The notes under the pieces were generated by a model. The model had not been told where the DNA came from. It saw only the letters and a list, made by a program, of their open reading frames with translations, and did no database searches. From contig JADWMI010000011.1 of assembly GCA_015767395.1 (NCBI GenBank), positions 1 through 14,645 on the forward strand: 14,645 nucleotides of DNA. The letters run 5' to 3'. How positions within the stretch are numbered: the stretch's first letter is position 1; each line of letters begins with the position of its first letter. Source of the stretch: Bacteroidota bacterium. GTDB taxonomy: Bacteria; Bacteroidota; Bacteroidia; Flavobacteriales; Flavobacteriaceae. Shown in pieces: positions 1 through 8,557 of the stretch. The translations under genes were made by a program, and so were the position numbers.

Positions 1-4
1 ATTT

Positions 5-35
5 AAAGGCAATCAATTTTTTGATTGCCTTTTTT
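5..35 (+). terminator. Rho-independent terminator of an upstream plus-strand gene
   Basis: A perfect 12-bp inverted repeat (5-16 with 21-32) encloses a 4-nt T loop. Together with the last stem bases it forms a run of six Ts ending at 35. It should end a plus-strand gene lying left of the window. In related flavobacteria that neighbour is often the menaquinone methyltransferase gene ubiE, but nothing of it is visible here. The 3' arm also carries the -33 element of the next promoter. Confidence 0.9.
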
Positions 36-55
36 AGTTTAAAAAAGTATCTTTG
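25..55 (+). promoter_or_regulatory. Bacteroidota-type promoter for the PorT-like gene
   Basis: TTG at 25-27 and TATCTTTG at 48-55 are separated by 20 nt. This matches the known Bacteroidota pattern of TTG, 19-21 nt, TAnnTTTG. Transcription normally begins a few bases after the second element, here about 59-63, which coincides with the ATG at 61. The mRNA would then have essentially no leader. The -33 element lies inside the 3' arm of the terminator at 5-35. Confidence 0.75.
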
Positions 56-60
56 TTTTT

Positions 61-732
61 ATGATAAAACGGCTATTTATAATGTTGATTTTAACTTGTT
101 CCACTCAAAGTTGGGCGCAAGTAGAAAAGGATACTTTAGATTATAAATATTTAGAAGATCAGCTGTACCTTTCGGCAAACTATAATATCTTAATAAACAA
201 GCCAGTTGAGGATGAGAATTCACTGTTTGCGGTTGCAATAGAGCTTGGTTTTATTAAGGATATTCCTTTTAATAAGCAACGCAATATTGGAATTGGTATT
301 GGATTGGGTTATGCATTTAGCTCCTACAAAAACACTGTTAATTTGTATGTTGAGGAATTTAGTACGTCTGGATTAGAGGAGGAATATAAAACAAATAAGT
401 TTAATACTAATTTAGTTGAAATCCCTTTTGAATTTAGATGGCGTACTTCCACCGCTAGCAAATACAGTTTTTGGAGAGTTTACGGAGGTTTGAAGTTTTC
501 TTATACATTCTTGTCGTCTGCAGAATTAGAGCGTAATGGAGCGCTTATAAAGTTAAAAAATATGGAAGCTTTAAATAAATTTAAATATGGAGCTATATTG
601 TCTGCGGGTTACGGTACTTGGAATGTAAATGCTTATTATGGGTTAAGTCAGTTGTTTGATAGTGTTAATGCAAGTGGAGAAGAATTAAACTTAAAAGATT
701 TTAGTATTGGACTTAAATTTTATATACTATAA
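61..732 (+). CDS. porT: PorT/SprT-like outer-membrane beta-barrel protein
   Basis: A 223-residue protein with a clear signal peptide: basic K3-R4, a hydrophobic core, and likely cleavage after Ala19 (SWA before QVEK). Cys13 is preceded by Thr, so it is a poor lipobox, and a soluble or barrel fate is favoured over a lipoprotein. The rest alternates polar and hydrophobic residues in short strands (for example IGIGIGLGYAF, then WRVYGGLKFSY) and ends in an aromatic-rich strand, as expected of a small barrel of about eight strands. Length and the EIPFEFRWRTS and WRVYGGLKFSY stretches resemble the PorT/SprT family, which is needed for type IX secretion in Bacteroidota. That role is inferred from resemblance. 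The start at 61 is chosen because the next Met (residue 8) would remove the basic end of the signal peptide. The gene overlaps the convergent gene by 13 bp. It could instead be another PorT-domain barrel outside the secretion machinery. Confidence 0.68.
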   Translation: MIKRLFIMLILTCSTQSWAQVEKDTLDYKYLEDQLYLSANYNILINKPVEDENSLFAVAIELGFIKDIPFNKQRNIGIGIGLGYAFSSYKNTVNLYVEEFSTSGLEEEYKTNKFNTNLVEIPFEFRWRTSTASKYSFWRVYGGLKFSYTFLSSAELERNGALIKLKNMEALNKFKYGAILSAGYGTWNVNAYYGLSQLFDSVNASGEELNLKDFSIGLKFYIL

Positions 733-1325
733 ATTATGAAAACTGAGATTTGAGAAAAAATACCGAATACATATCCCCAAAATATTTCACTTAAAATGTG
801 GGCATTAAGTCTTAATCTCGCCGAAGCAATGATACCACTTAGAATGAATAGTCCAATAAATAATATTGTTACATTTATTTCAAAGTAAAAACTAAAGCAA
901 ATTAAAAAACCTATTAACCCACCTATTGCGGCCATATGCAAGCTTATTTTACGGTTGAAATATAAAAGTATATACGATCCAATTAAACAAACTCCATAAC
1001 CAATGTAAAAAATCGCTAATAAATTTACAACGGTGGTTTTATAAAGCCAATACCCAATAAATATTGAAATTGAAATAAATAACAATGTTGGAAATTTTCT
1101 TTCTTCAATAGTCGCCATGTGATAACTATGTATCATTCCAAACCGTTTCATAAGAAATAAAAGAAAAACAGGGAATGCGTAGGTGCCCAAAAAGATAACG
1201 ATGAGAATGGTGTGTTCTACTGGTTTAAAAACATATTTAGGAAGAAAAAGAAAATACAACAATGCCCCAATAATTGAAAAATTAATTGGGTGGAAAAAAT
1301 AAGAAATAAATTTGGCGAATTTCAT
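720..1325 (-). CDS. Small polytopic membrane protein, divergent PAP2-like
   Basis: A 201-residue, very hydrophobic protein with about six predicted membrane segments. Parts resemble the acid phosphatase motifs of the PAP2 family (lipid phosphatases). S128-L129-H130 resembles the SxH of motif 2. R170, five residues, H176, three residues, E180 matches the spacing of motif 3, with Glu in place of the usual Asp. Motif 1 (K-x6-RP) is only hinted at by ERKFP at 75-79. The fold assignment is therefore plausible, but phosphatase activity is doubtful. The gene begins 20 nt after the rpoN stop on the same strand and is probably co-transcribed with it. It ends inside the 3' end of the convergent PorT-like gene. 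I do not know its substrate; if active, an undecaprenyl or other prenyl/lipid phosphate would be the first guess. Confidence 0.75.
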   Translation of the reverse strand: MKFAKFISYFFHPINFSIIGALLYFLFLPKYVFKPVEHTILIVIFLGTYAFPVFLLFLMKRFGMIHSYHMATIEERKFPTLLFISISIFIGYWLYKTTVVNLLAIFYIGYGVCLIGSYILLYFNRKISLHMAAIGGLIGFLICFSFYFEINVTILFIGLFILSGIIASARLRLNAHILSEIFWGYVFGIFSQISVFIIYSI

Positions 1326-1345
1326 AGCAGCTTTTAATCTTTTTG

Positions 1346-2800
1346 TTACATCTCCTTTCGCAATCTTGCAACAGGAATGTCTAGCTGTTCTCTGTATTTT
1401 GCAATGGTTCTTCGGGCTATAGGATATCCTTTTTCTTTTAATATTAGGGCCAATTTATCGTCGGTTAGAGGTTTCTTTTTATTCTCTTCTAAAACAATAG
1501 ATTCTAATATGTTTTTAATCTCTTTTGTTGAAACATCTTCTCCTTGATCATTTTTCATAGATTCTGAGAAAAAATCTTTTATTAATTTTGTCCCATAAGG
1601 TGTTGCTACATATTTGCTGTTTGCTACTCTTGAAACTGTTGAAACATCCATTTCAATTACATCGGCAATATCTTTTAAAATCATAGGTTTCAACTTGCGT
1701 TCATCACCTGTTAAAAAATATGATTTCTGATGTTGCATGATTGCATTCATATTGAGTAGTAAAGTTTGTTGGCGTTGTTTTATAGCATCAATAAACCATT
1801 TTGCAGCATCTAACTTTTGCTTAATAAATTGGACAGCCTCTTTTTGAGATTTTGTTTTTTCGGTTGAATCTTTATAGCCTTTTAATAAATTATTATACTC
1901 ATTTGAAATATGAAGTTCAGGAGCATTTCTTGAGTTTAGTGAAAGCTCTAATTCATTTTCAATGATTCGAATATTAAAATCAGGAACTATTTGTTCAGCA
2001 ATTTTATTATTACCTACAAATGACCCACCCGGTTTTGGATTTAATTTTTCAATCTCACTGATCCCTTCTTTTAACTCATCTTCTGAGACATGAAATTTTT
2101 GTAATAATTTTAAATAATGTTTTTTTACAAAAGAATCAAAAGATTGTTCTAATATATTAATTGCCAAATGGATACTAGGTTTTTCCGTCTTTCTTTTTAA
2201 TTGAATAATCAAACATTCTTTTAAATCCAATGCGCCAACACCCGGAGGATCTAATTGTTGAACAACTTTAAGTAAACGTTGTAATTCTTCAACTGTTGTG
2301 TAAATATTTTGGGTAAATGCAAGATCATCTAAAATATCCAATAAATCACGTCTAATATAACCGCTGTCATCAATGCTTCCAATTAAAAAATCCGTAATTA
2401 ATACCTCCTCTTCCGTTAGTCGATAGGTATTTATTTGGTTTTTTAATGTTTGTGTGAATGAGGTTCCCGATGCATAAGGAACTTGCTTATCTTCATCGTC
2501 AGCAGAATAGTTGTTGGCTTGGGTCTTATAATTTGGTATTTCATCATCACTTAAATATTCATCAATATTTATATCTTCAGCATTAATGCTATCATTACCA
2601 GTGTCATCATATTCATCCACATTAGAGTCTGAAAATTCGTTATCTACTTCTGCACCACCTTCTAAAGCCGGGTTCTCTTCCAATTCTTGTTCCAGTTTTT
2701 GTTCAAATGCCTGCGTAGGCAATTGAATCAACTTCATCAATTGAATTTGTTGAGGAGATAATTTTTGTAATAATTTAAAATTTAGACTTTGCTTTAGCAT
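1346..2800 (-). CDS. rpoN: RNA polymerase sigma-54 factor
   Basis: A 484-residue sigma factor that directs core polymerase to -24/-12 promoters and needs an AAA+ enhancer-binding activator to open them. The domain order is complete. Region I, rich in Gln and Leu, lies at about residues 14-48 (KLSPQQIQLMKLIQLP). A strongly acidic region II covers about 50-105. The core-binding region follows, then a helix-turn-helix near 375-410 (DVSTVSRVANSKY). The diagnostic RpoN box ARRTIAKYRE is at 462-471 and contacts the -24 element. Length is normal for the family. No activator gene is present in the window. The gene lies 77 nt downstream of asnS and 20 nt upstream of the PAP2-like gene. I found no convincing promoter in the 77-nt gap, so read-through from asnS is likely. 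Confidence 0.98.
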   Translation of the reverse strand: MLKQSLNFKLLQKLSPQQIQLMKLIQLPTQAFEQKLEQELEENPALEGGAEVDNEFSDSNVDEYDDTGNDSINAEDINIDEYLSDDEIPNYKTQANNYSADDEDKQVPYASGTSFTQTLKNQINTYRLTEEEVLITDFLIGSIDDSGYIRRDLLDILDDLAFTQNIYTTVEELQRLLKVVQQLDPPGVGALDLKECLIIQLKRKTEKPSIHLAINILEQSFDSFVKKHYLKLLQKFHVSEDELKEGISEIEKLNPKPGGSFVGNNKIAEQIVPDFNIRIIENELELSLNSRNAPELHISNEYNNLLKGYKDSTEKTKSQKEAVQFIKQKLDAAKWFIDAIKQRQQTLLLNMNAIMQHQKSYFLTGDERKLKPMILKDIADVIEMDVSTVSRVANSKYVATPYGTKLIKDFFSESMKNDQGEDVSTKEIKNILESIVLEENKKKPLTDDKLALILKEKGYPIARRTIAKYREQLDIPVARLRKEM

Positions 2801-2877
2801 ATACTAAATAAAATTGCTTTTGATAAAAATACAAAAAAACATAGTACTTAGCCTAATATGTTTTTTAACATTTAACG

Positions 2878-4308
2878 TTAAAATTCGGCGTTTTGAGGCG
2901 TACGAGGATAAGGAATTACATCACGTATATTACCCATTCCTGTGGAAAATTGTACCAAGCGCTCAAAACCCAATCCGAAACCACTGTGTTCTGCAGTTCC
3001 AAATTTTCTTGTGTCTAGATACCACCACAATTCTTTTTCATCAATATTTAAATCTTTAATTTTTTGTTGAAGCACTTCAAGACGTTCTTCACGCTGACTT
3101 CCTCCAACAATTTCTCCAATACCTGGGAATAAAACATCCATTGCTCTTACCGTTTTACCATCTTGGTTCAAACGCATGTAAAAAGCTTTTATGTTGGCAG
3201 GGTAATCATATAAAATCACAGGACATTTAAAGTGTTTTTCAACTAAAAACCGTTCATGTTCACTTTGTAAATCAGTTCCCCATTCATTGATAATATATTG
3301 AAATTTTTTCTTTTTGTTGGGTTTGCAATTTCTTAGAATATCAATCGCTTCTGTATAACTTACGCGCTTAAAATTATTTTCAACAACAAAATTCAGCTTT
3401 TCAATCAAAGTCATCGGGCTTCTCTCATTGGCTGGTTTAGATTTTTCTTCTTGAACCAATCGATCATTTAAAAAAACCAAATCATCGTTACAATTTTTTA
3501 TAATATAGGTAATTACTGATTTTATAAAATCCTCAGCAAGATCCATATTATCATCCAAATTATTAAAAGCAACCTCAGGTTCAATCATCCAAAACTCGGC
3601 TAAATGACGTGTTGTATTGGAATTTTCAGCTCTAAATGTAGGTCCAAAAGTATAAACTTTTCCCAAAGCCATTGCATAAGTTTCAGCCTCTAATTGACCA
3701 GATACAGTTAAATTGGTTTCTTTTCCAAAAAAGTCTTTGCTGTAGTCCACCTTGCCCTGTTCATCTTTAGGCGTATTGGCATTGTCTAGTGCTGTAACAT
3801 GAAACATCTCGCCTGCTCCTTCAGCATCGGATCCTGTAATAATTGGTGCGTGAAAATTGTAAAAACCATTTTCAGTAAAATATTTGTGGACAGCAAAAGA
3901 AAGTGCTGATCGCATACGCATTACTGCGCTAAATGTATTTGTTCTTATACGTAAATGAGCATTTTCACGTAAAAACTCAAAGCTATGTTTTTTTGGTTGA
4001 ATTGGATATTCATCTGGATTACAATCACCTAAAATGGTGATTTCAGATACTTGTATCTCAACATTTTGTCCTTTTCCTAAGCTTTCAGTTAGCGTACCTT
4101 TTATTGATACAGCTGCTCCAGTTGTAATTCGTTTTAAAGTAGCCTCATCTGTGTTTTCAAAATCAACTACGCATTGAATACTGTTAAGAGTAGAACCATC
4201 GTTTAGAGCAATAAATCTTTTTGCTCTAAAAGTTCTTACCCAACCTTTTATGACTATTTCTTGTAAAAAATTATTTGAACTTAAAAGTTCTACAACAGTG
4301 GTTCTCAT
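2878..4308 (-). CDS. asnS: Asparaginyl-tRNA synthetase
   Basis: A 476-residue class IIb aminoacyl-tRNA synthetase that charges tRNA(Asn) with asparagine in the cytoplasm. An N-terminal OB-fold anticodon-binding domain spans about residues 15-95. The catalytic core shows motif 1 around 141-160, motif 2 with [25 protein letters not shown] sequence at 225-245, and motif 3 with GLGFER at 445-450, followed by the usual PYPRTP tail near the C-terminus. The motif 2 loop and the ending identify AsnRS rather than AspRS or LysRS. A possible -7 element (TATCTTTA on the minus strand, 4330-4337) lies 21 nt before the start, but it ends in A rather than G and has no good TTG upstream. Having a dedicated AsnRS means the cell need not rely on the transamidation route for Asn-tRNA. 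Confidence 0.98.
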   Translation of the reverse strand: MRTTVVELLSSNNFLQEIVIKGWVRTFRAKRFIALNDGSTLNSIQCVVDFENTDEATLKRITTGAAVSIKGTLTESLGKGQNVEIQVSEITILGDCNPDEYPIQPKKHSFEFLRENAHLRIRTNTFSAVMRMRSALSFAVHKYFTENGFYNFHAPIITGSDAEGAGEMFHVTALDNANTPKDEQGKVDYSKDFFGKETNLTVSGQLEAETYAMALGKVYTFGPTFRAENSNTTRHLAEFWMIEPEVAFNNLDDNMDLAEDFIKSVITYIIKNCNDDLVFLNDRLVQEEKSKPANERSPMTLIEKLNFVVENNFKRVSYTEAIDILRNCKPNKKKKFQYIINEWGTDLQSEHERFLVEKHFKCPVILYDYPANIKAFYMRLNQDGKTVRAMDVLFPGIGEIVGGSQREERLEVLQQKIKDLNIDEKELWWYLDTRKFGTAEHSGFGLGFERLVQFSTGMGNIRDVIPYPRTPQNAEF

Positions 4309-4460
4309 TATATGATGTTTTAATCGCTGTAAAGATACATTAAGTATTGAAAGTTGGAAAATCTAACTTAGTTAAATATATAAGAATAAAGCTAACTTGA
4401 ATTATTAATATAATCCAGAATATTTTTGTTTAACGTTCGGCAATTAAGTTAAAAACAATG

Positions 4461-6836
4461 TTATTTATCTCCGTTTTCCTCTTCAGGAGTTAAAATGTCC
4501 AGTACGGGTTCTAAAAAGGTTTCTTTATTGGCAATATTACGCTCTAATGAAAGCAATAATGATGGTAGTAAAATTAAATTTGAAACCATTGCAAATAAAA
4601 GCGTAATTGAAACCAGACCTCCTAATGCAATTGTGCCCCCAAAACTCGAAACGGTAAATACTAAAAAGCCAAAGAATAAAACGATGGAAGTGTAGAACAT
4701 ACTTACCCCAGTTTCACGTAAAGCGGCATATACCGATTGTTTAATTCTCCAATTATTGGCTTTTAATTCTTGTCGGTATTTCGCTAAAAAGTGAATGGTA
4801 TCATCTACTGAAATACCGAAAGCGATGCTAAATACTAGAATAGTTGAAGGTTTTATAGGAACGCCTAAATAGCCCATTAAACCCGCTGTAATTAGTAAGG
4901 GAAACATATTTGGAATTAGTGAAATGATAATCATTTTAAAAGAACGGAACATAAAAGCCATAAACAGTGCAATAAGTAATATGGCCAATGAAAGAGAGAT
5001 TACTAAATTATTTATTAGGTAGTTTGTTCCTTTTAAAAATACCAAGGCCTTTCCAGTCAAGGTAACATCGTATTTTTCTTTGGGAAATTCTTTGTCAATT
5101 TTTTGTTGTAAACGGGCTTCAATAATTTCCATCTTATCAGTGCCAATATCCTTCATGAAAGTTGTAACACGTGCGTAACGACCTGTTGAATCAACAAAAT
5201 TGTCCATTAAGTGAACATTTGAAGTTGAGTTTTTTGTATATGATAATATCCAGTTTTTTTCCTGATTATTTGGTAATTGATAAAATTTAGGGTCTCCTCC
5301 GTAAAATGCTTGCTTAGAATATTTTACTAAGTTTATAATTGAAAGAGGAGGTGAGAGTTCAGGTATTTCTTCAATAGTTTCATCAAGTTTGTCTATTCTT
5401 TTTAAGGTAGCCAGGTTCATAACACCTTTTTCTTTTTTGGTGTCTATCACAATTTCCAGCGGCATAATCCCTCCAAATTCATCTTCAAAAAACACGATAT
5501 CTTTAAAAAAGTCTTCGCCTTTAGGCATGTCTTCAATGATACTCCCTGAAACACGAATCATATAAATTCCAATCATACTAGCAATAATTAATATAATTGT
5601 AGTGGTGTAAACAGCAACTCTGTGAAACCTAACAACATTTTCCATCCAGTTAACAATACTGTCAATCCATTTGCGCTCTAAATGTTTTAAATGTTTTTCT
5701 TCTGGAAGCGGTAAGAAGCTATATATAATAGGAATTAATAATAAAGCCAAAATAAATATGGCTAAAATATTGATGGAAGCAATGGTTCCAAATTCTCTTA
5801 ATAACTGACTTTTAGTGAAAATAAATGTTGCAAAGCCGGCAGCAGTTGTAACATTTGTCATTAAAGTAGCATTTCCAATTTTTGAAATTACGCGTTGTAA
5901 TGATTTAGCCTGATTTCCGTGTTTTTTTACTTCCTGCTGATATTTGTTTATTAAAAAGATAGCATTGGGAACACCAATTACAATAATTAATGGTGGAATT
6001 AATGCCATTAAAACTGAAATTTCATATCTAAATAATCCTATAAATCCAAAAGCCCAAATAACACCTATACTTACAACTAAAAGGGTGATTAATGTTGCTC
6101 TAATGGATCTAAAAAAGAAGAAGAAAATTAATGCAGTTACTGCTAAAGCTAAAATAACGAAAAGGCCTATCTCGTCAATTATGTTTTGTGCATTCATGGT
6201 ACGTATATACGGCATACCAGAAACTCTTACATCAATATTGTAGTCTTTTTCAAATGTTTCAATCGCAGGAATCAATTCATCGAATATAAAATCTTTTCGA
6301 GCAGCAGTATTTACAATCTCCTTATCCATATAAACAACAGTTCTAAGAACGCCTGTTTTTTTACTAAAAAGGAGATTGTCATAGAAAGGTAAATTGTCAA
6401 AAAGTTCAGTTTTTAACGCTAAAATTTCTTCTGCTGTTTTAGGAATTGAATCAAAAAGTGGTATTAAATCAAAAGATTCAGTTTCTTTATTTTTTACTAA
6501 TTTTTTTATATCGCCGACTGAGGCTGCAAAATCTATCTGAGCAAACGTTGCTAATTTTTTTGATAAATCATTCCAGGCTTTAAACTTTTTTGGGGTAAAT
6601 ATCGTTGTGTCTTCAGTGGCTAATATGATTAGGTTTCCTTCTTCTCCAAAAAGGTCTAAGAACTTATCGTATTCTAAATTTATTTCATGATCCTTTGGTA
6701 AAAGGTTGGCTTCGGTATAAGAAAACCGCATGTATTGCATTTGTGTAGATAAAAGGTACGTAACAAATGCAAGTACTATTAATATATAATATCTTCTTGT
6801 TAAGATAAACCTAGAAACGCTTGTCCAAAAACCCAT
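4461..6836 (-). CDS. RND-superfamily (MMPL-type) exporter
   Basis: A 791-residue inner-membrane protein built as two similar halves, as in the MMPL/COG1033 branch of the RND superfamily. Each half has one membrane helix (about 12-30 and 411-432), a large extracytoplasmic domain (about 31-220 and 433-615), then five helices (about 222-385 and 620-770). The second half carries Asp678-Asp679 in GISVDDTIHF, the place where proton-coupling acidic residues sit in related transporters. The equivalent place in the first half reads GVPNAIF, with Pro290-Asn291 and no acid. The substrate is unknown; lipids, hopanoids or other hydrophobic molecules are typical of relatives. No membrane-fusion or outer-membrane channel gene is adjacent. 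The ATG is supported by a TACCTTTG promoter element starting 21 nt upstream. The C-terminal tail is short and acidic. Confidence is high for the family and low for the substrate. Confidence 0.9.
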   Translation of the reverse strand: MGFWTSVSRFILTRRYYILIVLAFVTYLLSTQMQYMRFSYTEANLLPKDHEINLEYDKFLDLFGEEGNLIILATEDTTIFTPKKFKAWNDLSKKLATFAQIDFAASVGDIKKLVKNKETESFDLIPLFDSIPKTAEEILALKTELFDNLPFYDNLLFSKKTGVLRTVVYMDKEIVNTAARKDFIFDELIPAIETFEKDYNIDVRVSGMPYIRTMNAQNIIDEIGLFVILALAVTALIFFFFFRSIRATLITLLVVSIGVIWAFGFIGLFRYEISVLMALIPPLIIVIGVPNAIFLINKYQQEVKKHGNQAKSLQRVISKIGNATLMTNVTTAAGFATFIFTKSQLLREFGTIASINILAIFILALLLIPIIYSFLPLPEEKHLKHLERKWIDSIVNWMENVVRFHRVAVYTTTIILIIASMIGIYMIRVSGSIIEDMPKGEDFFKDIVFFEDEFGGIMPLEIVIDTKKEKGVMNLATLKRIDKLDETIEEIPELSPPLSIINLVKYSKQAFYGGDPKFYQLPNNQEKNWILSYTKNSTSNVHLMDNFVDSTGRYARVTTFMKDIGTDKMEIIEARLQQKIDKEFPKEKYDVTLTGKALVFLKGTNYLINNLVISLSLAILLIALFMAFMFRSFKMIIISLIPNMFPLLITAGLMGYLGVPIKPSTILVFSIAFGISVDDTIHFLAKYRQELKANNWRIKQSVYAALRETGVSMFYTSIVLFFGFLVFTVSSFGGTIALGGLVSITLLFAMVSNLILLPSLLLSLERNIANKETFLEPVLDILTPEEENGDK

Positions 6837-6849
6837 AAAAAAATTTTTG

Positions 6850-6857
6850 CAAAGGTA
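6850..6857 (-). promoter_or_regulatory. -7 promoter element for the RND exporter
   Basis: TACCTTTG on the minus strand matches TAnnTTTG exactly and ends 13 nt before the ATG at 6836. The upstream element is poor: TTA rather than TTG, 18 nt away. The predicted leader is under 10 nt. Confidence 0.55.
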
Positions 6858-6996
6858 TGAAAATTGTTTCTCTTTTAATGGATTAAGAGTTAAAATCCTA
6901 ACCTGATATTAGCGGTTATTTTTAAGGCTAAATTATTGCTTCTTATAGGGTTTATGCAAGTTCGTGTATGTAAAATGGACTTCATCCAAAGCGCTT

Positions 6997-7033
6997 AAAA
7001 AAAGGAATGAGCCCGATACAATATCGAGCTCAT
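6997..7033 (-). terminator. Rho-independent terminator of pyrH-frr
   Basis: On the minus strand a 12-bp stem (7033-7022 with 7018-7007, including one G-U pair) encloses a 3-nt loop. A run of seven Ts (7003-6997) begins three bases past the stem. It lies about 90 nt beyond the frr stop and separates this operon from the RND gene. Confidence 0.85.
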
Positions 7034-7124
7034 CTAAATTAATTTTAGTTAATCTGTCTAACTTTTAGGAATCACTATAATAGTGTACTTATTTATGATA
7101 TGATAAGTTCAACTATAGGGATAA

Positions 7125-7679
7125 TTAAACTTTCATGATCTCTTCATCTTTCTCTTTATAGTGGTCATCAACAGTTTTACTATATTCGTCGGTCAAATTC
7201 TGAATATCAACTTCAGCATTGGCTTTCATATCTTCAGAAGCATCCCCTTTTTTAATTTCGTGCATCGCTTCTCTTCGATCATTTCTTATGCTAACTTTAG
7301 CGAACTCAGCGGCAGCTTTAGCTTGTTTAGAAAGTTCGATACGTCTTTCTTCTGTTAATGCCGGTACGTTAATAATAATAATATCGCCATTGTTCATTGG
7401 GTTAAAACCTAGATTGGCAATCATAATTGCTTTTTCAATAGTTTGTAACATTTTTTTCTCCCAAGGTTGCACAGTAATAGTGTGGGCATCCATCGTACTA
7501 ATATTAGCTACCTGTGTTATTGGCGTTAACGATCCGTAATAGTCAACCATTACACTGCTAATCATTGCAGGGCTGGCTTTACCAGCTCTAATATTTCTGA
7601 ATTCCTTTTCTAAATGCAAAATTGAATTTTGCATTAATTCTTTTGTACTATCAATTATAAACTCTAATTCTTCATCCAT
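7125..7679 (-). CDS. frr: Ribosome recycling factor
   Basis: A 184-residue protein of normal family length. With EF-G it splits the post-termination ribosome so that subunits can be reused. The N-terminal long helix contains the hallmark FRNIRAGKASP at about residues 27-37. A beta-rich domain follows (about 31-105). The second long helix begins with VPALTEERR, and the protein ends in a three-helix-bundle segment rich in Lys and Glu. The gene starts 20 nt after the pyrH stop, in the pyrH-frr pairing conserved across bacteria. It relies on the pyrH promoter and is closed by the hairpin at 6997-7033. Nothing in the sequence is unusual. Confidence 0.98.
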   Translation of the reverse strand: MDEELEFIIDSTKELMQNSILHLEKEFRNIRAGKASPAMISSVMVDYYGSLTPITQVANISTMDAHTITVQPWEKKMLQTIEKAIMIANLGFNPMNNGDIIIINVPALTEERRIELSKQAKAAAEFAKVSIRNDRREAMHEIKKGDASEDMKANAEVDIQNLTDEYSKTVDDHYKEKDEEIMKV

Positions 7680-7699
7680 TATTGAAAAACTTTAATTAT

Positions 7700-8407
7700 T
7701 TATTTGTCAACTTTTGTTCCTATGTTTTTTCCTGAAATCACTTTTTCAAGATTCCCTTTTGTATTCATATCAAAAACAATAATAGGTAAATTATTTTCCT
7801 GACTTAATGCAAAAGCAGTCATATCCATAATTTTTAATCCTTTATTTATAACCTCTTTGTAGGTGATATTTTCAAACTTAACGGCATCGTCATGTTTTTC
7901 TGGATCAACATTGTAAATACCATCAACCCTAGTTCCTTTTAAAATTACGTCAGCATTTATTTCAATAGCTCTTAAAACAGCAGCAGTATCAGTGGTAAAA
8001 TAAGGGTTTCCTGTTCCACAACCAAAAATAACAACACGTCCTTTTTCTAGATGTCTAACAGCTCTTCTTTTAATAAATGGTTCCGCAACTTGTTCCATCT
8101 TGATGGCAGTTAATAATCGGGTTTTAATTCCAATTGCTTCAATAGCACTTTGAAGTGCCAGGCCATTGATTGCAGTTGCTAGCATTCCCATGTAGTCTCC
8201 TTGAACACGGTCAATACCATTACTTGCTCCGGCAACACCTCTAAAAATATTACCACCACCAATTACAATGGCTACTTCGATTCCTTGATCTATAATATTT
8301 TTAACTTCTCCAGCGTATTCAGCAAGGCGTTTAGGGTCAATCCCATGTTGGCGTTCACCCATTAAAGCTTCACCACTTAATTTTAATAGAATTCTTTTAT
8401 AAGACAT
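7700..8407 (-). CDS. pyrH: UMP kinase
   Basis: A 235-residue cytoplasmic enzyme of the amino-acid-kinase fold. It phosphorylates UMP to UDP with ATP, in pyrimidine nucleotide synthesis. The phosphate-binding KLSGE is at residues 9-13, the glycine loop GGGNIFRG at 50-57, and the nucleotide-binding segment [12 protein letters not shown] at 131-142. Length is normal for the hexameric bacterial UMP kinase, which is unrelated to eukaryotic UMP/CMP kinase. It is the first gene of a two-gene unit with frr, separated from tsf by a strong terminator and driven by its own promoter at 8427-8434. In many bacteria tsf and pyrH are read together, but here the palindrome at 8506-8535 argues for separate units. 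Confidence 0.98.
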   Translation of the reverse strand: MSYKRILLKLSGEALMGERQHGIDPKRLAEYAGEVKNIIDQGIEVAIVIGGGNIFRGVAGASNGIDRVQGDYMGMLATAINGLALQSAIEAIGIKTRLLTAIKMEQVAEPFIKRRAVRHLEKGRVVIFGCGTGNPYFTTDTAAVLRAIEINADVILKGTRVDGIYNVDPEKHDDAVKFENITYKEVINKGLKIMDMTAFALSQENNLPIIVFDMNTKGNLEKVISGKNIGTKVDK

Positions 8408-8426
8408 AATTGTTTTGAAAGTTATG

Positions 8427-8434
8427 CAAATATA
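8427..8434 (-). promoter_or_regulatory. -7 promoter element for pyrH-frr
   Basis: TATATTTG on the minus strand is an exact TAnnTTTG match and ends 19 nt before the pyrH ATG. No TTG is found 19-21 nt upstream, so the -33 part is weak. The leader would be about 14 nt. Confidence 0.6.
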
Positions 8435-8505
8435 AGAAATTGTTTAGAAGTATACTTTGATATATTAGCAGTGATAAATATTTTTTTTAAAAAAGTTTAT
8501 TGCAA

Positions 8506-8535
8506 AAAAAAACCTTGTTTAAACAAGGTTTTTTT
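8506..8535 (-). terminator. Strong terminator of the rplM-rpsI-rpsB-tsf operon
   Basis: A perfect 30-bp palindrome centred between 8520 and 8521. Its core is CCTTGTTTAAACAAGG, flanked by seven As on the left and seven Ts on the right, so it can work in either direction. It starts 22 nt past the tsf stop on the minus strand. Only minus-strand genes flank it, so its natural job is to end tsf transcription. Confidence 0.92.
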
Positions 8536-8557
8536 AACTTCAATATTTGAAATTGTA

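Noticed and set aside
2859..2872. ATGTT/AACAT hairpin after asnS as a terminator
   Set aside because: Only 5 weak base pairs and no T run next to the stem; asnS and rpoN more likely share a transcript.
2814..3059. Open frame on the plus strand over the 3' end of asnS and the gap to rpoN (81 codons)
   Set aside because: It is a shadow of asnS: most of it is antisense to the conserved motif 3 region, has no promoter, and gives a low-complexity protein with no family resemblance.
4429..4445. TTTAACGTTCGGC segment in the asnS-RND gap as a copy of an intergenic repeat
   Set aside because: I found no second copy in the window beyond short AACGTT matches, so a repeat cannot be supported.
7074..7108. 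AT-rich inverted repeats (ACTATAATAGT; ACTTAT/ATAAGT) just past frr
   Set aside because: Stems are short and AT-only with no T run, and the strong terminator 40-110 nt further on explains the operon end.
7219..7539. 106-codon plus-strand open frame opposite frr
   Set aside because: It lies wholly inside the frr coding region, whose protein is clearly conserved; the opposite frame is explained by frr codon use.
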